From contig NC_050097.1 in the NCBI RefSeq assembly GCF_902167145.1, positions 140,083,982 through 140,147,981 of the forward strand: DNA of 64,000 bases, in the 5' to 3' direction. Both the position numbers and the translations under genes were made by a program. Positions within the stretch are counted from its first letter, which is position 1, and each line of letters opens with the position of its first letter. Origin of the DNA: Zea mays (taxonomy: Eukaryota > Streptophyta > Magnoliopsida > Poales > Poaceae). Shown here in pieces: positions 23,432 through 35,099 of this stretch. The notes under the pieces were generated by a model that saw only the letters and a program-made list of their open reading frames with translations, was not told the origin of the DNA and made no database searches.

Positions 23432-25825
23432 TTAGTTCTTGATTTTAGGTACCCAAATGGTTTTGGGTCCTTTGACATTAGATACAAGAACTTTGGGTAC
23501 CCAAACACAAGTCTTTGACCCCTTGTGCTTGCCCCCAACATACTTGGCAACTACCTTGCCGGATTTGTTAGTTAGAACATAAGATGCATCAAAAGTATTA
23601 AATGAGATACTAGGTTCATTTGATGCATTAGGAGTTTTCTTCTTAGGCAATTTAGCATGGGTTGATTGCCTAGAGCTAGATGTCTCACCCTTATACATAA
23701 AAGCATGATTAGGGCCAGAGTGAGACTTCCTAGAATGAATTCTCCTATTTTTGCTCTCGGGATAACCGGCAGGGTACAAAATGTAACCCTCGTTATCTTG
23801 AGGCATGGGAGCCTTGCCCTTAACAAAGTTAGACAATATTTTAGGAGGGGCATTAAGTTTGACATTGTCCCCCTTTTGGAAGCCAATGCCATCCTTGATG
23901 CCAGGGCGTCTCCCACTATAGAGCATGCTTCTAGCAAATTTAAATTTTTCATTTTCTAAGTCATGCTCGGCAATTTTAGCATCTAATTTTGCTATATGAT
24001 CATTTTGTTGTTTAATTAAAGCCATATGATCATGAATAGCATCAATGTTAACATCTCTACATCTAGTGCAAATAATAACATGCTCAATGGTAGATGTAGA
24101 GAGTTTGCAAGCATTAAGTTCAGCAATCTTAGCACGTAAAATATCATTGTTATCTCTAAGATCGGAAATTGTAACATTGCAAACATCTAGTTCTTTAGCC
24201 TTAGCAATTAATTTTTCATTATCATTTCTAAGGCTAGCAAGAGAGACATTCAATTCTTCAATCTTAGCAAGTAATTCAACATTATCATCTCTAAGATTGG
24301 GAATTGAAACATCACAAACATTTGTATCAACCTTAGCAATTAAACTAGCATTCTCATTTCTAAGGTTGGTGATAACATCATGGCATGTGCTTAGCTCACT
24401 AGATAATTTTTCACATTTTTCTACTTCTAAAGCATAAGCATTTTTAACCTTGACATGCTTCTTATTTTTCTTAATTAGGAAGACCTCTTAGGTGTCCAAG
24501 AGTTCATCCTTCTCATGAATAGCACTAATTAATTCATTCAATTTTTCTTTTTGTTGCATGTTAAGGTTGGCAAAAAGGATGCGCAAATTATCCTCCTCAT
24601 TACTAGCATTATCCTCATCACTAGAGGTTTCATATTTAGTGGAGGACCTTGATTTTACCTTCTTCCTTTTGCCGTCTTTTGCCATGAGGCACTTGTGGCC
24701 GACGTTGGGGAAGAGGAGTCCCTTGGTGACGGCGATGTTGGCGGCATCCTCATCGGAGGAGGAGTCGGAGGAGCTCTCCTCGGAGTCCCATTCGCGGCAT
24801 ACATGGGCATCGCCGCCCCTCTTCTTGTGGTACCTCTTCTTTTCTCTCCTCTTGCCCTTCTTGTCGTCGCCCCTGTCACTGTCACTACATAATGGACATT
24901 TTGCAATAAAATGACCGGGCTTACCACACTTGTAGCAAACTTTCTTGGAACGGGGCTTGTAATCTTTCCCCTTCCTTTGCTTGAGGATTTGGCGGAAGCT
25001 CTTGATGATGAGCATCATTTCCTCATTGTCGAGCTTAGAGGCGTCGATGGGTTGTCTACTTGATGTAGACTCCTCTTTCTTCTCCTACGTCGCCTTGAAT
25101 GCGACCGGTTGTGCTTCGAGCGTGGAGGGGCCATCTAGCTCGATGATTTTCTTTGAGCCTTTGATCATCAACTCAAAGCTCACCAAGTTTCCTATCACTT
25201 CCTCGGGAGACATTAGTGTATATCTAGGATTACCTCGAATTAATTGAACTTGCGTAGGATTAAGAAAAATGAGGGATCTTAGAATAACCTTGACCATTTC
25301 ATGGTCATCCCATTTGGTGCTCCCGAGGTTGCGCACTTGGTTCACCAAGGTCTTCAAGCGGTTGTACATGGCTTGAGGGTCCTCACCTTGGTTGAGTCGG
25401 AACCGACCGAGCTCCCCCTCGATCGTCTCCTGCTTGGTGATTTTGGTCACCTCATCACCTTCGTGCGCGGTCTTGAGTACGTCCCAAATCTCTTTGGCGC
25501 TCTTTAACCCTTGCACCTTGTTCTACTCCTCTCGACTTAGAGAGGCGAGGAGTATAGTGGTGGCTTGAGAGTTAAAGTGCCGGATTTGGGCAACCTCGTC
25601 CGAATCATAATCTTCATCCCCCGGTGATGGTACCTGTACTCCAATCTCAACAACATCCCAAATGCTAGTGTGGAGTGAGGTTAGATGATGCCTCATTTTA
25701 TCACTCCACATATTATAATCTTCACCATCAAACATAGGTGGTTTGCCTAATGGGACGGAAAGTAAAGGAGTACGTTTGGAAATGCGAGGGTAGCTTAGGG
25801 GAATCTTACTAAACTTCTTGCTCAT
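23432..25825 (-). pseudogene. Sirevirus gag with three nonsense codons
   Basis: A single frame from MSKKFSKIPLSYPRI to GPKTIWVPKIKN carries the UBN2-type gag core (GEDYNMWSDKMRHHL, then SAKEIWDVLKTAHEGDE). A CCHC zinc knuckle (CYKCGKPGHFIAKCP) follows, then acidic Ser-rich sequence and a long coiled coil. In-frame stops occur at 25523-25525, 25085-25087 and 24488-24490. The first is TAG where relatives read Tyr after REE. The coiled-coil C-terminal extension is typical of Sirevirus gag. Confidence 0.88.
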
Positions 25826-26078
25826 GGCGCTTAGAAGTTACGGACGGCGTGTCAGATCCGGAGGTGGATGGCGACGAAGAGTCGGTCTCGTAGTAGACCA
25901 CCTTCCTCATCTTCTTCTTCTTGTCACCGCTCCGACCCGACTTGTTGTGTGAAGGGGATCCCTTCACTTTGTTGGCGGACTCCCATGGCTTGTAGCAGGC
26001 TTCTCGCCGGTCATCATCTTCTTCTTGGCGTGATCTCCCGACATCACTTCGAGCGGTTAAGCTCTAATGAAGCACCGG

Positions 26079-26090
26079 GCTCTGATACCA
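26079..26090 (-). promoter_or_regulatory. primer-binding site (initiator Met tRNA)
   Basis: Minus-strand TGGTATCAGAGC, complementary to the 3' end of initiator methionine tRNA, lies two bases inside the 5' LTR. Confidence 0.9.
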
Positions 26091-26092
26091 AT

Positions 26093-27311
26093 TGAAAGTC
26101 GCCTAGAGGGGGGTGAATAGGGCGAATCTGAAATTTATAAACTTAAGCACAACTACAAGCCGGGTTAGCATTAGAAATCTAAACGAGTCCGAGAGAGAGG
26201 GCGCAAAACAAATCGTGAGCAAATAAAGAGCGAGACACGATGATTTGTTTTACCGAGGTTCGGTTCTTGCAAACCTACTCCCCGTTGAGGTGGTCACTAA
26301 GACCGGGTCTCTTTCAACCCTTTCCCTCTCTCAAACGGTCACTTAGACCGAGTGAGCTTCTCTTCTCAATCAAACGGAACACAAAGTTCCCGCAAGGACC
26401 ACCACACAATTGGTGTCTCTTGCCTTGGTTACAATTGAGTTTGATCACAAGAAGAATGAGAAAGAAAAGAAGCAATCCAAGCGCAAGAGCTCAAATGAAC
26501 ACAACAAATCTCTCTCTCTAATCACTAAAGCTTTGTGTGGAGTTGGGAGAGGATTTGATCTCTTTGGTGTGTCTTCTATTTAATGCTATAGCTCTTGTAA
26601 GGTGTAGAAGTGTAGAAACTTGGATGCCATTGAATGTGGGGTGGTTGGGATATTTATAGCCCCAACCACCAAAAATGGTCGTTGGAAGTGTGCTGCCGCA
26701 TGGCGCACCGGACAGTCCGGTGCGCCACCGGACACTGTCCGTTGCGCCAGCCACGTCAGCAGACCGTTGGGGTTCGACCGTTGGAGCTCTGACTTGTGGG
26801 GCCTATGGGCTGTCCGGTGGTGCACCGGACAGGTCCTGTAGACTGTCCGGTGCGCCAACTGCGCGTGCTCTGCCTCTGGCGCGCACTGTAGCGTATTGAA
26901 TGCGGTTGCAGACGACCGTTGCGCGCGAAGTAGTCGTTGCTCCGCTGTCACACCGGACAGTCCGGTGTGCACCGGACACTGTCCGGTGACTCACCGGACA
27001 GTCCGGTGAATTATAGCGGAGCGCCCACTGATTTTCCCGAAGGTAGCGAGTTCAGCGTCGAGTGCCCTAGTGCACCGGACAATGTCCGGTGGCACACCGG
27101 ACAGTCCGGTGCGCCAGACCAGGGTGCCTTCTAGGATGTCTTTTGCTCTCTTTGTTTGAACCCTTTCTTGGTCTTTTTATTGGCTTAATGTGAACCTTTG
27201 GCACCTGTAGAACTTATAGACTAGAGCAAACTAGTTAGTCCAATTATTTGTGTTGGGCAATTCAACCACCAAAATCAATTAGGAAATAGGTTTGAGCTTA
27301 ATTCCCTTTCA
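26093..27311 (-). repeat. 5' LTR of the minus-strand Sirevirus
   Basis: 1219 bp, TG...CA bounded. The minus-strand TATA box CTATAAATA is at 26651-26659. Between about 26700 and 27115 it carries paired palindromes of the form CACCGGAC-N-GTCCGGTG. It is 41 bases longer than the 3' LTR because it has one extra palindrome pair near 26960-27000. Confidence 0.92.
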
Positions 27312-27481
27312 ACACGAATTTATAAGCACCCCCTAGTTCTTTGGGTATTCTCTTGCACCAAATATGGTTGACCCAACTCTTACATTTGATCTTCCCATTT
27401 CAATCTGCAGGCACATAGAAAACAATGTATGTCTATATTAACGTAGCTATCAGCCTACTGTGCCTCTTCAACACTCATATA

Positions 27482-27826
27482 TCACAGTATTTCCCGTACT
27501 GCTTGTTCAAAGTCAGATGACATGCCCACAAATAGTTCACCCTGCTCTTCCGGTATTCCAAGCTCCTTGCACACCTCTTCCCGACAGTTGGCTAGTGCCT
27601 ATGAATTTAACATACATAATACACGTTAGTGCACATATACATGCCATATTGCCACTTTGACAGAACTTTTGTAACCTAGAGTTATACGTTACCTTGAAAT
27701 TCTTCGGAGTTGAGGAGTAATCAAGCATTCCAATTATCATCAAACCAGACAACACAAGGTTAGGGCTGTTCAATCTGACATGTTTTGCTAGCTCAACACA
27801 TCCTGAGGGATCTACTCCAATTTTCG
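27482..27826 (-). pseudogene. PROSC/YggS pyridoxal-phosphate homeostasis protein, two exons
   Basis: The minus-strand exon 27826-27693 encodes KIGVDPSGCVELAKHVRL and SGLMIIGMLDYSSTPKNFK, ending at AAG|GTAACG. The next exon, 27598-27482 after ttcatag, encodes ALANCREEVCKELGIPEEQ, then VGMSSDFEQA, and ends shortly after at TGA. These are the C-terminal barrel segments of the PLP-binding PROSC/YggS family (family GLMTIGMxDY and LSMGMSxDFExAI). The last segment (GSTxVRIGxxIFG) is missing, MGMS reads VGMS, and the acceptor of the upstream exon reads tgcac rather than tgcag. This is a broken captured fragment. Confidence 0.8.
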
Positions 27827-28738
27827 GTGCAGTTAAAAAAATAGTATTCAGAAGTATGTTATGAGAAACATATAATGCACATGACTGATCACCAAGAACA
27901 GGAAGCATCATTGTGTCAGAAAATCTGCAGCATCAGAGAAACCAAAATGGGGACTAACTGAATGGCCTACAAGCATGTGTGGAAGTAGTTTAAATTATCC
28001 ATTAAAAATAGGAATGGTCCTGTTGCAACAACGAAGACACATTATTGATCATTATTTTATAATTATTTTATCACCATGGCAAAAACAGATATGGCATATG
28101 CTATGAGTTAGAGACATACCTTTTGTTATTGTCAGCTCAATCTAGTTGGCTACCAGCCTATCATAGTGAATATCTAAGCCTTCAAAGCTCAAATAACCAG
28201 ATAATTAACAAAGGAATCTTAAAAAAGTGAATCGAGGGGCTGGGTTGAAATTGGATTTGGCAAATAGAACTGGATCTCAGTAAGTTAGTAGGCTCACCAA
28301 GATGTGCTGCACCAGCATAGATGCACATAGGGACACAGTGGGGCTGTCGAACATGGAAAAAGAAGCAAAGGCAAGATGGACGTCGTACCTCTGGTTCTGC
28401 GACAAGCGTGGCAGCGACTGGGCATGGGGGGAGGCTAGGGCATCGGGACATGTTTGTGTTTTTCCTCTAAAGTACCATGTTTGTTTTTTGAAAAGTAAAC
28501 CTTATCAAGGCAAGTGGAAGCTTCTATTGCTGCTCCCAGATATTGAATTTTTAGGGATTATTTTAATCATAAACATCTCAATATTTGTTTTCGGATTCTT
28601 TTATTTTGTTGTTGTCAGTTCTTGAGATTTACAAACTACTAAGGCAAGTGGAAGCAGTATTGTTGTACCGACAGCTCATGTTGGAAAATAATACTTTAGA
28701 GCAACCCAATGAAAGCTTCCTTCAGTTGCACTTTGTTT
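27827..28738. other. Helitron interior, nothing recognised
   Basis: A minus-strand open stretch near 28182-28451 with a possible donor (CCAGAG|GTACGA) does not resemble a protein I know. The remainder is AT-rich. Confidence 0.3.
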
Positions 28739-29173
28739 TCAAATGGTATAACCTTCCAAGCAAGGATAGAAAAGGAAATAAAATGTATGTATTGGATATG
28801 TAGAGTACATCTTCTTTAAAAATAAGAACAAATATGAATTCATAAACCTAATGAAGCCTTCATAGAGATGAAGACCAATGAGTCTATAGTCAAGGTCAAT
28901 GATTCCAATGTACACAATAAAGAAAATGACACCCATTAGTATTACTGTTTGCAAAAAAGCTCTGTCCAGTCTGAATTTGATAGCACACAAGACTGCGGGA
29001 AATGCAGAAATCCAAGATCAGTAGAGCAGAAGTATCCATGGATGGGAACGGGAGGCGCAGAAATCCAAGATTGCTTACATTGAGGAAGCACATGAGGGAA
29101 TCGTCGAGTGACCTCGCGACGGCAAGGAGTGCCAAAAACAGGAAGTCGAAGATGGCCTGCGGCGAGCATAATA
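28739..29173 (-). pseudogene. fragments of an unrecognised membrane protein
   Basis: A minus-strand stretch around 29170-29085 encodes AIFDFLFLALLAVARSLDD and SLMCFLN before a good donor (AAT|GTAAGC). Below it, after the acceptor-like sequence tttcccgcag, the frame LCAIKFRLDRAF continues into a hydrophobic segment (TVILMGVIFFIVYIGII). Both look like transmembrane helices of one protein, but I cannot name it. Confidence 0.35.
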
Positions 29174-29209
29174 GCGGCAGCCGACAGCTATGTGTGTCAG
29201 ACGAGGATG

Positions 29210-29680
29210 CATGATGGGTGGAGCAGATGGTGAGGGAACATCACAAGATCACGTACCCTCTCACCAGTGGTGTTGACGACGGTGGACTTGGTGGCGAGCA
29301 CGACGGTGTTGCCGTTGGGTCCGCCCATGATCCTGTAGTCGCAGCCGTGCTGGGACGATGACGACACCTCGCCGGACGGCACGGAGGACACCATGAAGGA
29401 GGCGGTGTCTAGGGTTAGGGTTCCAAATAGCTGCGGTAGGCCTCTGGATCCAAAGCGCCATCCATCGATGGTGGGGTCTATGCAGCGACCGACGACGAGG
29501 ACTTCTTCTTCTTCTAGCCCTTGTTCTTTGACCGTGATGGTGTCATCACAAATGCATAATGAGTGGAGAAGATGGTGAGGGAACATCACAGGATCACGTA
29601 CCCTCTCGTAGGTGGTGTCGGCAACGGTGGACTTGGTGGCGAGTACGACGACGTTGTCGTTGGGTCCGCCCATGATCCCA
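29210..29680. repeat. direct duplication of about 115 bases, copies 345 apart
   Basis: The sequence from GGTGAGGGAACATCACAAGA to GGGTCCGCCCATGATCC (about 29215-29330) recurs at about 29560-29675 with scattered substitutions. On the minus strand both encode the same peptide (MGGPNxNxVVLATKSTV). One copy continues into exon-like sequence (GCDYRIMGGPN). The duplication sits between two captured gene pieces. Confidence 0.75.
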
Positions 29681-30019
29681 TAGTCGCGGCCGTTGGAGCG
29701 CGGTGGAGGAGGCTGCGCGAGAGAGGCAGCCTCCGCCGAGGCCGTCCCAGCGCAGCACCCAGCGCATGGCTCTACTGCACAGCACCCTGGTCAGCGCCGA
29801 CCTGAGGCCACTGGTGCTCCTCTTCTTGAACCCGTGGCTGCAGAGCCTGAGCAGCCGCCGGCACACCGCGGTGGGGCAGTAGCCCAGCCCCCCTCCCGCT
29901 TCCTCCGCCGCCGCGCTCGCGCCACGGACGCGTCGGGGCCGCCTCGCCCTGGCGGCCTCGACGAGGAATGGCTCCTGCTGCTCCTGCAGCAGCTCTGAGA
30001 GCCTCCTCGCAGCGGCCAT
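29594..30019 (-). pseudogene. exon-like frame starting MAAARRLSELLQEQQEPF
   Basis: The minus-strand ATG at 30019 opens a GC-rich frame with the start MAAARRLSELLQEQQEPF and a basic, Cys-containing middle (LLRLCSHGFKKR, VLCSRAMRWVLRWD). It resembles the N-terminus of plant TRM/DUF4378-type proteins, where RRLxELLxEQQEPF is a recurrent opening. That assignment is from memory and tentative. The end of the frame runs into the 115-base duplication in another reading frame, so only the first exon is likely genuine. Confidence 0.4.
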
Positions 30020-30433
30020 TGCCACGATGGTTAGGTCAGATGCGAGAACACATGCTGGGCCGCATGTTGGGCTGCACGTTGGGCGCCGCTGGGGTACACG
30101 ATGGGCCTCTGGTCCACACGTAAATCGTTGGGCCGCACGAACGCTGCCACAGGCGCGCTGGTATCCATTTATTTGATTAGTGCCACATCGGCCATTGAGA
30201 GTGACGGAACATGGCTTATAAGCGCAGCTTTGTATCATATGTTGCTCACCGAGAGAGATGGAAAATGGCTTATGATCTGTAAGTAATGTTTGTTTTGTTG
30301 CGCGGAACAGCGTGTGTACCACGATTCGGCGTACTGGTGCGTTCGGTGGCATAACACACTGATGGCAGAACACAGTTGATGGTAGAACATGTCAGAGGCA
30401 GACTACTATTGCAGCCTTAATAAGTAGTAGAGA

Positions 30434-30963
30434 TTTCGGATAATATATACTCTTATACACTTCTATTAGTTCTAGTTCTAGTTCTAATTCAATTAATTAT
30501 GTGTTTTTATTGTACTAGACTGCTAGTTTTAGCATATGATGTGGTACTGATAGCGCTATAAATTTAATTTGTAATGTGTGAACGGTAAAGAAAAGATAGA
30601 TATTTATGCAATCGGGATGGTCTATCGATGTTGTAACTTAATTTTTCGCTACCACCCTCATATAGTATTGAACCTAGTTGATATATTGCATTGGATGAAC
30701 TTTGATTAGGTAAATCGGGATTACCTGAGACCAAACCCGAATTTTTGGGGCACTCGCTTATTTCGGGTACACTTTGGGTAACAGTTTTGAAAACCGAATA
30801 TTTAAAAACCCGTATTGGCTGACCCAATTCTTTGGGTAATATCCATCCTACCCCATCTTGTAGGAGTACGACCAGCTAAACGTGGCCCCAACCAATGCGA
30901 ACCAAAATAGGCCTAGCTAGGTTACTCTGATCGACCAGACCGATCCCAATCAGAGATCACTTA
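30434..30963. other. AT-rich intergenic DNA
   Basis: Host flank immediately right of the Helitron 5' end. No coding or repeat structure that I can support. Confidence 0.35.
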
Positions 30964-31055
30964 GAGCTTGTTTGGTTAGGAGTAGATTAAAGGGGATTGG
31001 AAGGGATTTAATCCCCTTCAATCTCCTCCGATCCGTAAGCATCCGAACAAGGCTT
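30964..31055. mobile_element. small fold-back MITE
   Basis: The outer ends GAGCTTGTTTGG and CCGAACAAGGCT are inverted. The interior folds as AGATTAAAGGGGATT against TAATCCCCTTCAATCT. Compact grass hAT-like MITE structure. Confidence 0.55.
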
Positions 31056-31059
31056 TAGA

Positions 31060-31286
31060 GGTGTTTGGTTCCCCTCGCTAACGTTTAGTTTGTGTCCCAT
31101 CAAAAGTTTGAATATCAATTATGAGTCATAAATATATGATTAATTAGGTTTAATAAATTTGTCTCGTCTTTTAGTCTTCATCTATATAATTAGTTTTTAT
31201 AATTAGACAATATTTAATACTCGTAATTATCATTCAAACATTTGATGTGACATGGACTAAACTTTATATGGGTGGAACCAGACCCC
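31060..31286. mobile_element. hAT-like MITE
   Basis: Imperfect terminal inverted repeats GGTGTTTGGTTCC and GGAACCAGACCCC. The next layers also pair (AACGTTTAGTTTGTGTCCCATC with CATTTGATGTGACATGGACTAAACTTT). This is a widespread grass MITE type. Target duplication not resolved. Confidence 0.6.
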
Positions 31287-31903
31287 CTTCAACTGGTCAT
31301 CCTAGTTGGGTTAGACCAAACCATAGATATCCCAACCTGGTCATACCGATTAGGCCATCCCCCGTCAACTGGTGCCCCCAATCAAATTGGCCCCTGACCT
31401 TGGTTACCTGAGTAACCCCGACCTGGTCACCTCGACAAGGTCGACCCTGACCTTAGTCACCTTAAGCAGATCTATACTAGTTACCCTAGCCAAGTATGCT
31501 CTAACATCAATCGTTAAGAGCTAGGTCAGCCTAGGCCGTACAAACCTGATAAGACTCTTCAACGCCATGGTCCAGAGGTACCATATAACTGTGTAAGGCT
31601 AACATTTTTATGGTCCTCTAATCACTCGATGCACGCTCTTGGCTAGCGTGCACGAGGTGAAGGTAGGTACAGTACAAAGGACTCTGAAGGCACACGTGTC
31701 CAACCACTCGACTCTCTGAAGGACATTAGGGACCTGTAAGCCACACGTGGGGGGTAGATATACCCTAGGTCTCCATGGACCGGATTCAGACTGCGAGCTG
31801 CCAATAGGTGTCAGACTACAAGCTAGAGGATAACGATGTGGAGCTCGAAGACGCGAGTGTGACTATTTCGTAAGTAATTCTCGTGCATGAGGAGAAGATA
31901 ATG
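31287..31903. other. repeat-derived spacer, CCTGGTCA-rich
   Basis: No open frame of interest. The recurring phrases CTGGTCAC and CCTGACCTTGGT suggest decayed repeat DNA. Confidence 0.3.
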
Positions 31904-32282
31904 GCATGATTGGTTGTCCGGCTAAGCTCAGTCAGGCTCATATCTATGATCCAGTCCTACTACAGCCAGGCGCAGATGGTACAAGAGACAGTTGTTTGGT
32001 AGGTCAAATCAAATAGGATAGGATAGGATAGACAGCTTGGTTGTTTGGATGCGTGGATGAAGCAGCTTCTCAGCTATAAAGCTGAAGAAGCGAGGCGCAC
32101 ACTTGTGCGACGCGAGCCAGACCCAGTAGAAACGAGATTGAATCTTGTTCCTAGATAGCCAGGCTAGAGGAGCACTTTAACATATGTCCAACTAGGCTCA
32201 AACCAGTATGCAACCAACCAATCATCTGCTTCTTGCATCTCGATGCCCAGGCTGCTTTCTATCTAGGGAACCAATCACACCC
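31904..32282. mobile_element. possible MITE with TGATTGGTT ends
   Basis: Left end GGCATGATTGGTTGTCC and right end GGAACCAATCACACC are inverted repeats (core TGATTGGTT/AACCAATCA). A second inverted pair (GATTGGTTG and CAACCAATCATC) lies near the right end. Target duplication not clear. Confidence 0.4.
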
Positions 32283-33170
32283 TAAGTCAACAGAATCACA
32301 CACTTGCATGTTAGTCGGAGTCGGTTCCATAAATATAGGTGTGGCGATAGTAATTTGTTGAACCCCATGTAAATTTAACCTCGTCAGATATATAAGGTGG
32401 GTTAGGGACCCCTACAAAACGATTGAATTCTCCGATAGGCATAACTATAGCATAGTTCTCATCAACTTTGTAATCGCAAACTCAAGGGCAATCCCATCTT
32501 AGGAGCACACATGATATAGGGTATTACACATCTTGGTAGCCCGATCATATATAGATCTTTGAGTCCCGTCGTGCTCTGCACGAACCATCGAGATAATTGT
32601 CGATCTCGCCAACCACAAAAGTGTTACATGGTACATCCTATAGCGTCTTGCCGATGCTAAACACCGATATCCCTAGACATGGCATAAGTAGGAGGGAACT
32701 CCAAGATGAACCACCCATGTGTCTTCTCCCAAGGATGCCACCTCACAGAAAGGCTCAAATTGTCCCTCTACAAGATCCAACTACCACTGGTTCGGTTAGG
32801 ACAGAAGTGATGGGACATTAGGGCTAGATGTGCCAACAATGATTAGCCTTCAAAGTATAGGAGATGACTTGCAACTCATAGGCTGGAGATGACTCACTCC
32901 ATCAATTTTCTATGTAATCCAGCTACCTTCTCCCTCATCTATATAAGGGGGACATGGCCTCCCACAAAGGGAAATCCAATCTTTCACTCAGCCAAGATTT
33001 TAGTAGAGACACAAGCATTAGAGCCTAGGCTCTGCCTTGTAACATGGTCGAACATCAACAAAGACTTTAGCACCATACTCGACGTAGGGGACTCCCCGAA
33101 CTAGTCTAAATCCTCCCTTAAATCTTATTAGAATAAAGCCATTGATACATTAGCTCAGGAAGTCACCCAC
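32283..33170 (+). mobile_element. possible LTR remnant
   Basis: A TATA-like CTATATAAGGGGG near 32939 is followed by a tail (CTCGACGTAGGGGACTCCCC) of the kind seen at the ends of some grass LTRs. No partner LTR, PBS or coding region supports it further. Confidence 0.25.
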
Positions 33171-35099
33171 CAGCCTATAAATTTACTTGTCGTGGGTATG
33201 AAACCATGACACTAGTAATGAGAACACAAGAAAAAATGGTTAGGTAAAAAAGATCTGCTATATTATATAGTAGAACCAATCGTCCGTAGCGAAGTTGCCA
33301 AAAAAGGTGTTGATTCTTAATTAGATCACCACACTGGTAAGGGGCTACATCACTCAAGCAGGTCCTAGCCAAATTTTAGATCGATCAATGCCTAGAGTTT
33401 GTTCACCCTCGAACATTGTGCCTCCAACAATGAACATGATACAGAAGACAAGTCGTCATAGGAGCCTTGTTGGGAGCACGATACACAATACACGTTTACA
33501 AGGTATCTTGAAACCAGGAACCTCACACGTACGGGAGGGACCTCGCCACAGTGTGTAGTGGCTACATGCTTCCCTAGTTGGTATGATCCTTCTAAAGCTT
33601 CGATGTTGATTGATCCTCTAGCCATGCAACAACAACGAGGAACAAGGAAAACTAGATGAAGGAAAGGGATGTAAAGAGAGGTAGCAGATAGATTTGTGCG
33701 CCAATTATATGTGTTGGGCACCTCAATTAGCCATGGATCTTATATTTACAAGGCAAGGATGGCCTTATCCCTCGAGAGGTCGAAACCTCTTTAAGACTTG
33801 TTGAAACGAGAGTTAGATCCAAACGGATCCTGGTCATTTTCTAAACCGGTTTGATTATTTTTCCTATAGGTCAAGGATATTTTTTATGAAAATATTAATT
33901 AATTCATCTAGCGTCTAGATAAATACAACATCATAGATATCTCTCATAGTATTTATGCTCAAACTTGAGGATTTTACGATCACAAATACGACATCATGGA
34001 GATATCCACGTCTCTTATGTTGGTTCGGTATTAAAGGTAACCACCTAGATCCGCGCGTATCTGTTATGCGGGGTGTCTTATGTGACATCGTGTTGACCAT
34101 TGTAACAATATTTATATTTTTCTAACACTATTTATGCTCAAAATTTAGAATTTTATGCTCAAACCTGGTGATGCGGCCACCCATGTCCCAATCGAGGCAA
34201 ATCCACACCTGATCGAACCGAAATCGCACACTAGGGCTCATGGTGGCGTCGGGGTGAGTGGTGCGAACCGAAACACATACTGGTTGGACTTCTTGTAAGT
34301 ACCGTGAGTAATCGCGTGGATATCTGTGCCATGATAATAATGATTAGGGATGGATTCTGGTCGGATATGGATGGAAACATATGTGTATTCGAGATATTCG
34401 TTATTATTAAGAGCTTACCATATTTTAATTCGAAAACGAATACAAATGTTATCGAACACAAATACAAAACAAATATCTCGAATAGATTTGGATCCAGATG
34501 TTTATGTAGTTAAACCCAATGCAAACATCAATCTGAATAAAGAAAATATTTGTTCTGAGTTCGTTAACAATAAAGGCAAACTAAAATCAATTACTACATA
34601 TACTCCAGAAATGATGAATTAAAATTCCAGGATTACACGACATTCAAGGGTTCAACTACAAGTGCATTAAAATTGAAAAACACAATTATGGCGTTGACAA
34701 CACCATAGCAGGCATTCAACATGTGGGAAAATATATAGCAAGTTCCAGCTCCAAGTAGTCAAGCACGTCTCACCTAAGGAAATGATGATTTTTAATGTTA
34801 GTTTCCTCAACAATATGGTCTGCAATATTTTGATACTAATTAAAAAACCCTTTAATAATAGAGTGAAAATATTTATCTAATGAAAACCCCAAAAAGTATT
34901 AGGAGTCACCTAAAGAAAGAACAATCCTATTTTTCTCATATGATTTATATTAATCAGCATAGAATATAGTTGTTATTATTTAATCATGAAAATCTTCCGA
35001 AAATCACATCTTTATAACCGTAACTCTGATTTTAGTGGTTCTCGAACCTACGATCTCGTAGCGACGCATAGAATATTCTTACACTATTTATTCATATGC
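33171..35099. other. intergenic DNA without recognised genes
   Basis: AT-rich. It contains one clear short inverted repeat (34387-34483). Possibly includes the decayed left part of the Tekay/Del-like LTR that follows. Confidence 0.3.
34387..34483. repeat. inverted repeat, 16-base arms
   Basis: ATTCGAGATATTCGTT (34387-34402) pairs with AACAAATATCTCGAAT (34468-34483), 15 of 16 positions. Could be the core of an old MITE. Confidence 0.55.

Larger units (their letters stand above)
18200..27311 (-). mobile_element. complete Sirevirus (Ty1/Copia, Ji/Opie-like), minus strand
   Basis: The element is bounded by LTRs at 18200-19377 and 26093-27311 and flanked by the perfect 5-bp duplication ACACG (18195-18199 and 27312-27316). 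On the minus strand the order is 5' LTR, initiator-Met primer site, gag, pol, a region with several polypurine tracts, and 3' LTR. Gag has three in-frame stops and pol one, so the copy is dead but nearly full length. By eye the LTRs differ at roughly 3% of positions plus one 41-base indel. It lies within the minus-strand Helitron. The family name is from memory of the LTR phrase TGAAAGGGAATTAGGC and should be treated as provisional. Confidence 0.92.
14938..30433 (-). mobile_element. minus-strand Helitron with captured gene fragments
   Basis: The 5' end, read on the minus strand from 30433, is A|TCTCTACTACTTATTAAGG, the typical start of maize gene-carrying Helitrons. The 3' end lies at about 14938-14966: minus-strand CCGTGCCAACACACGAGCA, then TATAC and CTAT, a decayed form of the CACGGGCA...CTAG end seen at 5080 and 6630. 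Inside, fragments of several genes all lie on the minus strand. A complete Sirevirus (18200-27311) is inserted. Without it and one target copy the Helitron is about 6.4 kb. No helicase gene is visible, so it is non-autonomous. The left boundary is less certain because the CTAG has mutated. Confidence 0.65.

Noticed and set aside
26700..27115. CRISPR-like appearance of regularly recurring CCGGACAGTCCGG units
   Set aside because: Spacing is irregular, units are self-complementary, and they lie in retroelement LTRs of a plant genome. Sirevirus LTR palindromes explain them.
28182..28451. Minus-strand frame MSRCPSLPPCPVA as the missing first exon of PROSC
   Set aside because: It does not resemble the PROSC N-terminus and lacks the expected Lys-containing VAVSK motif.
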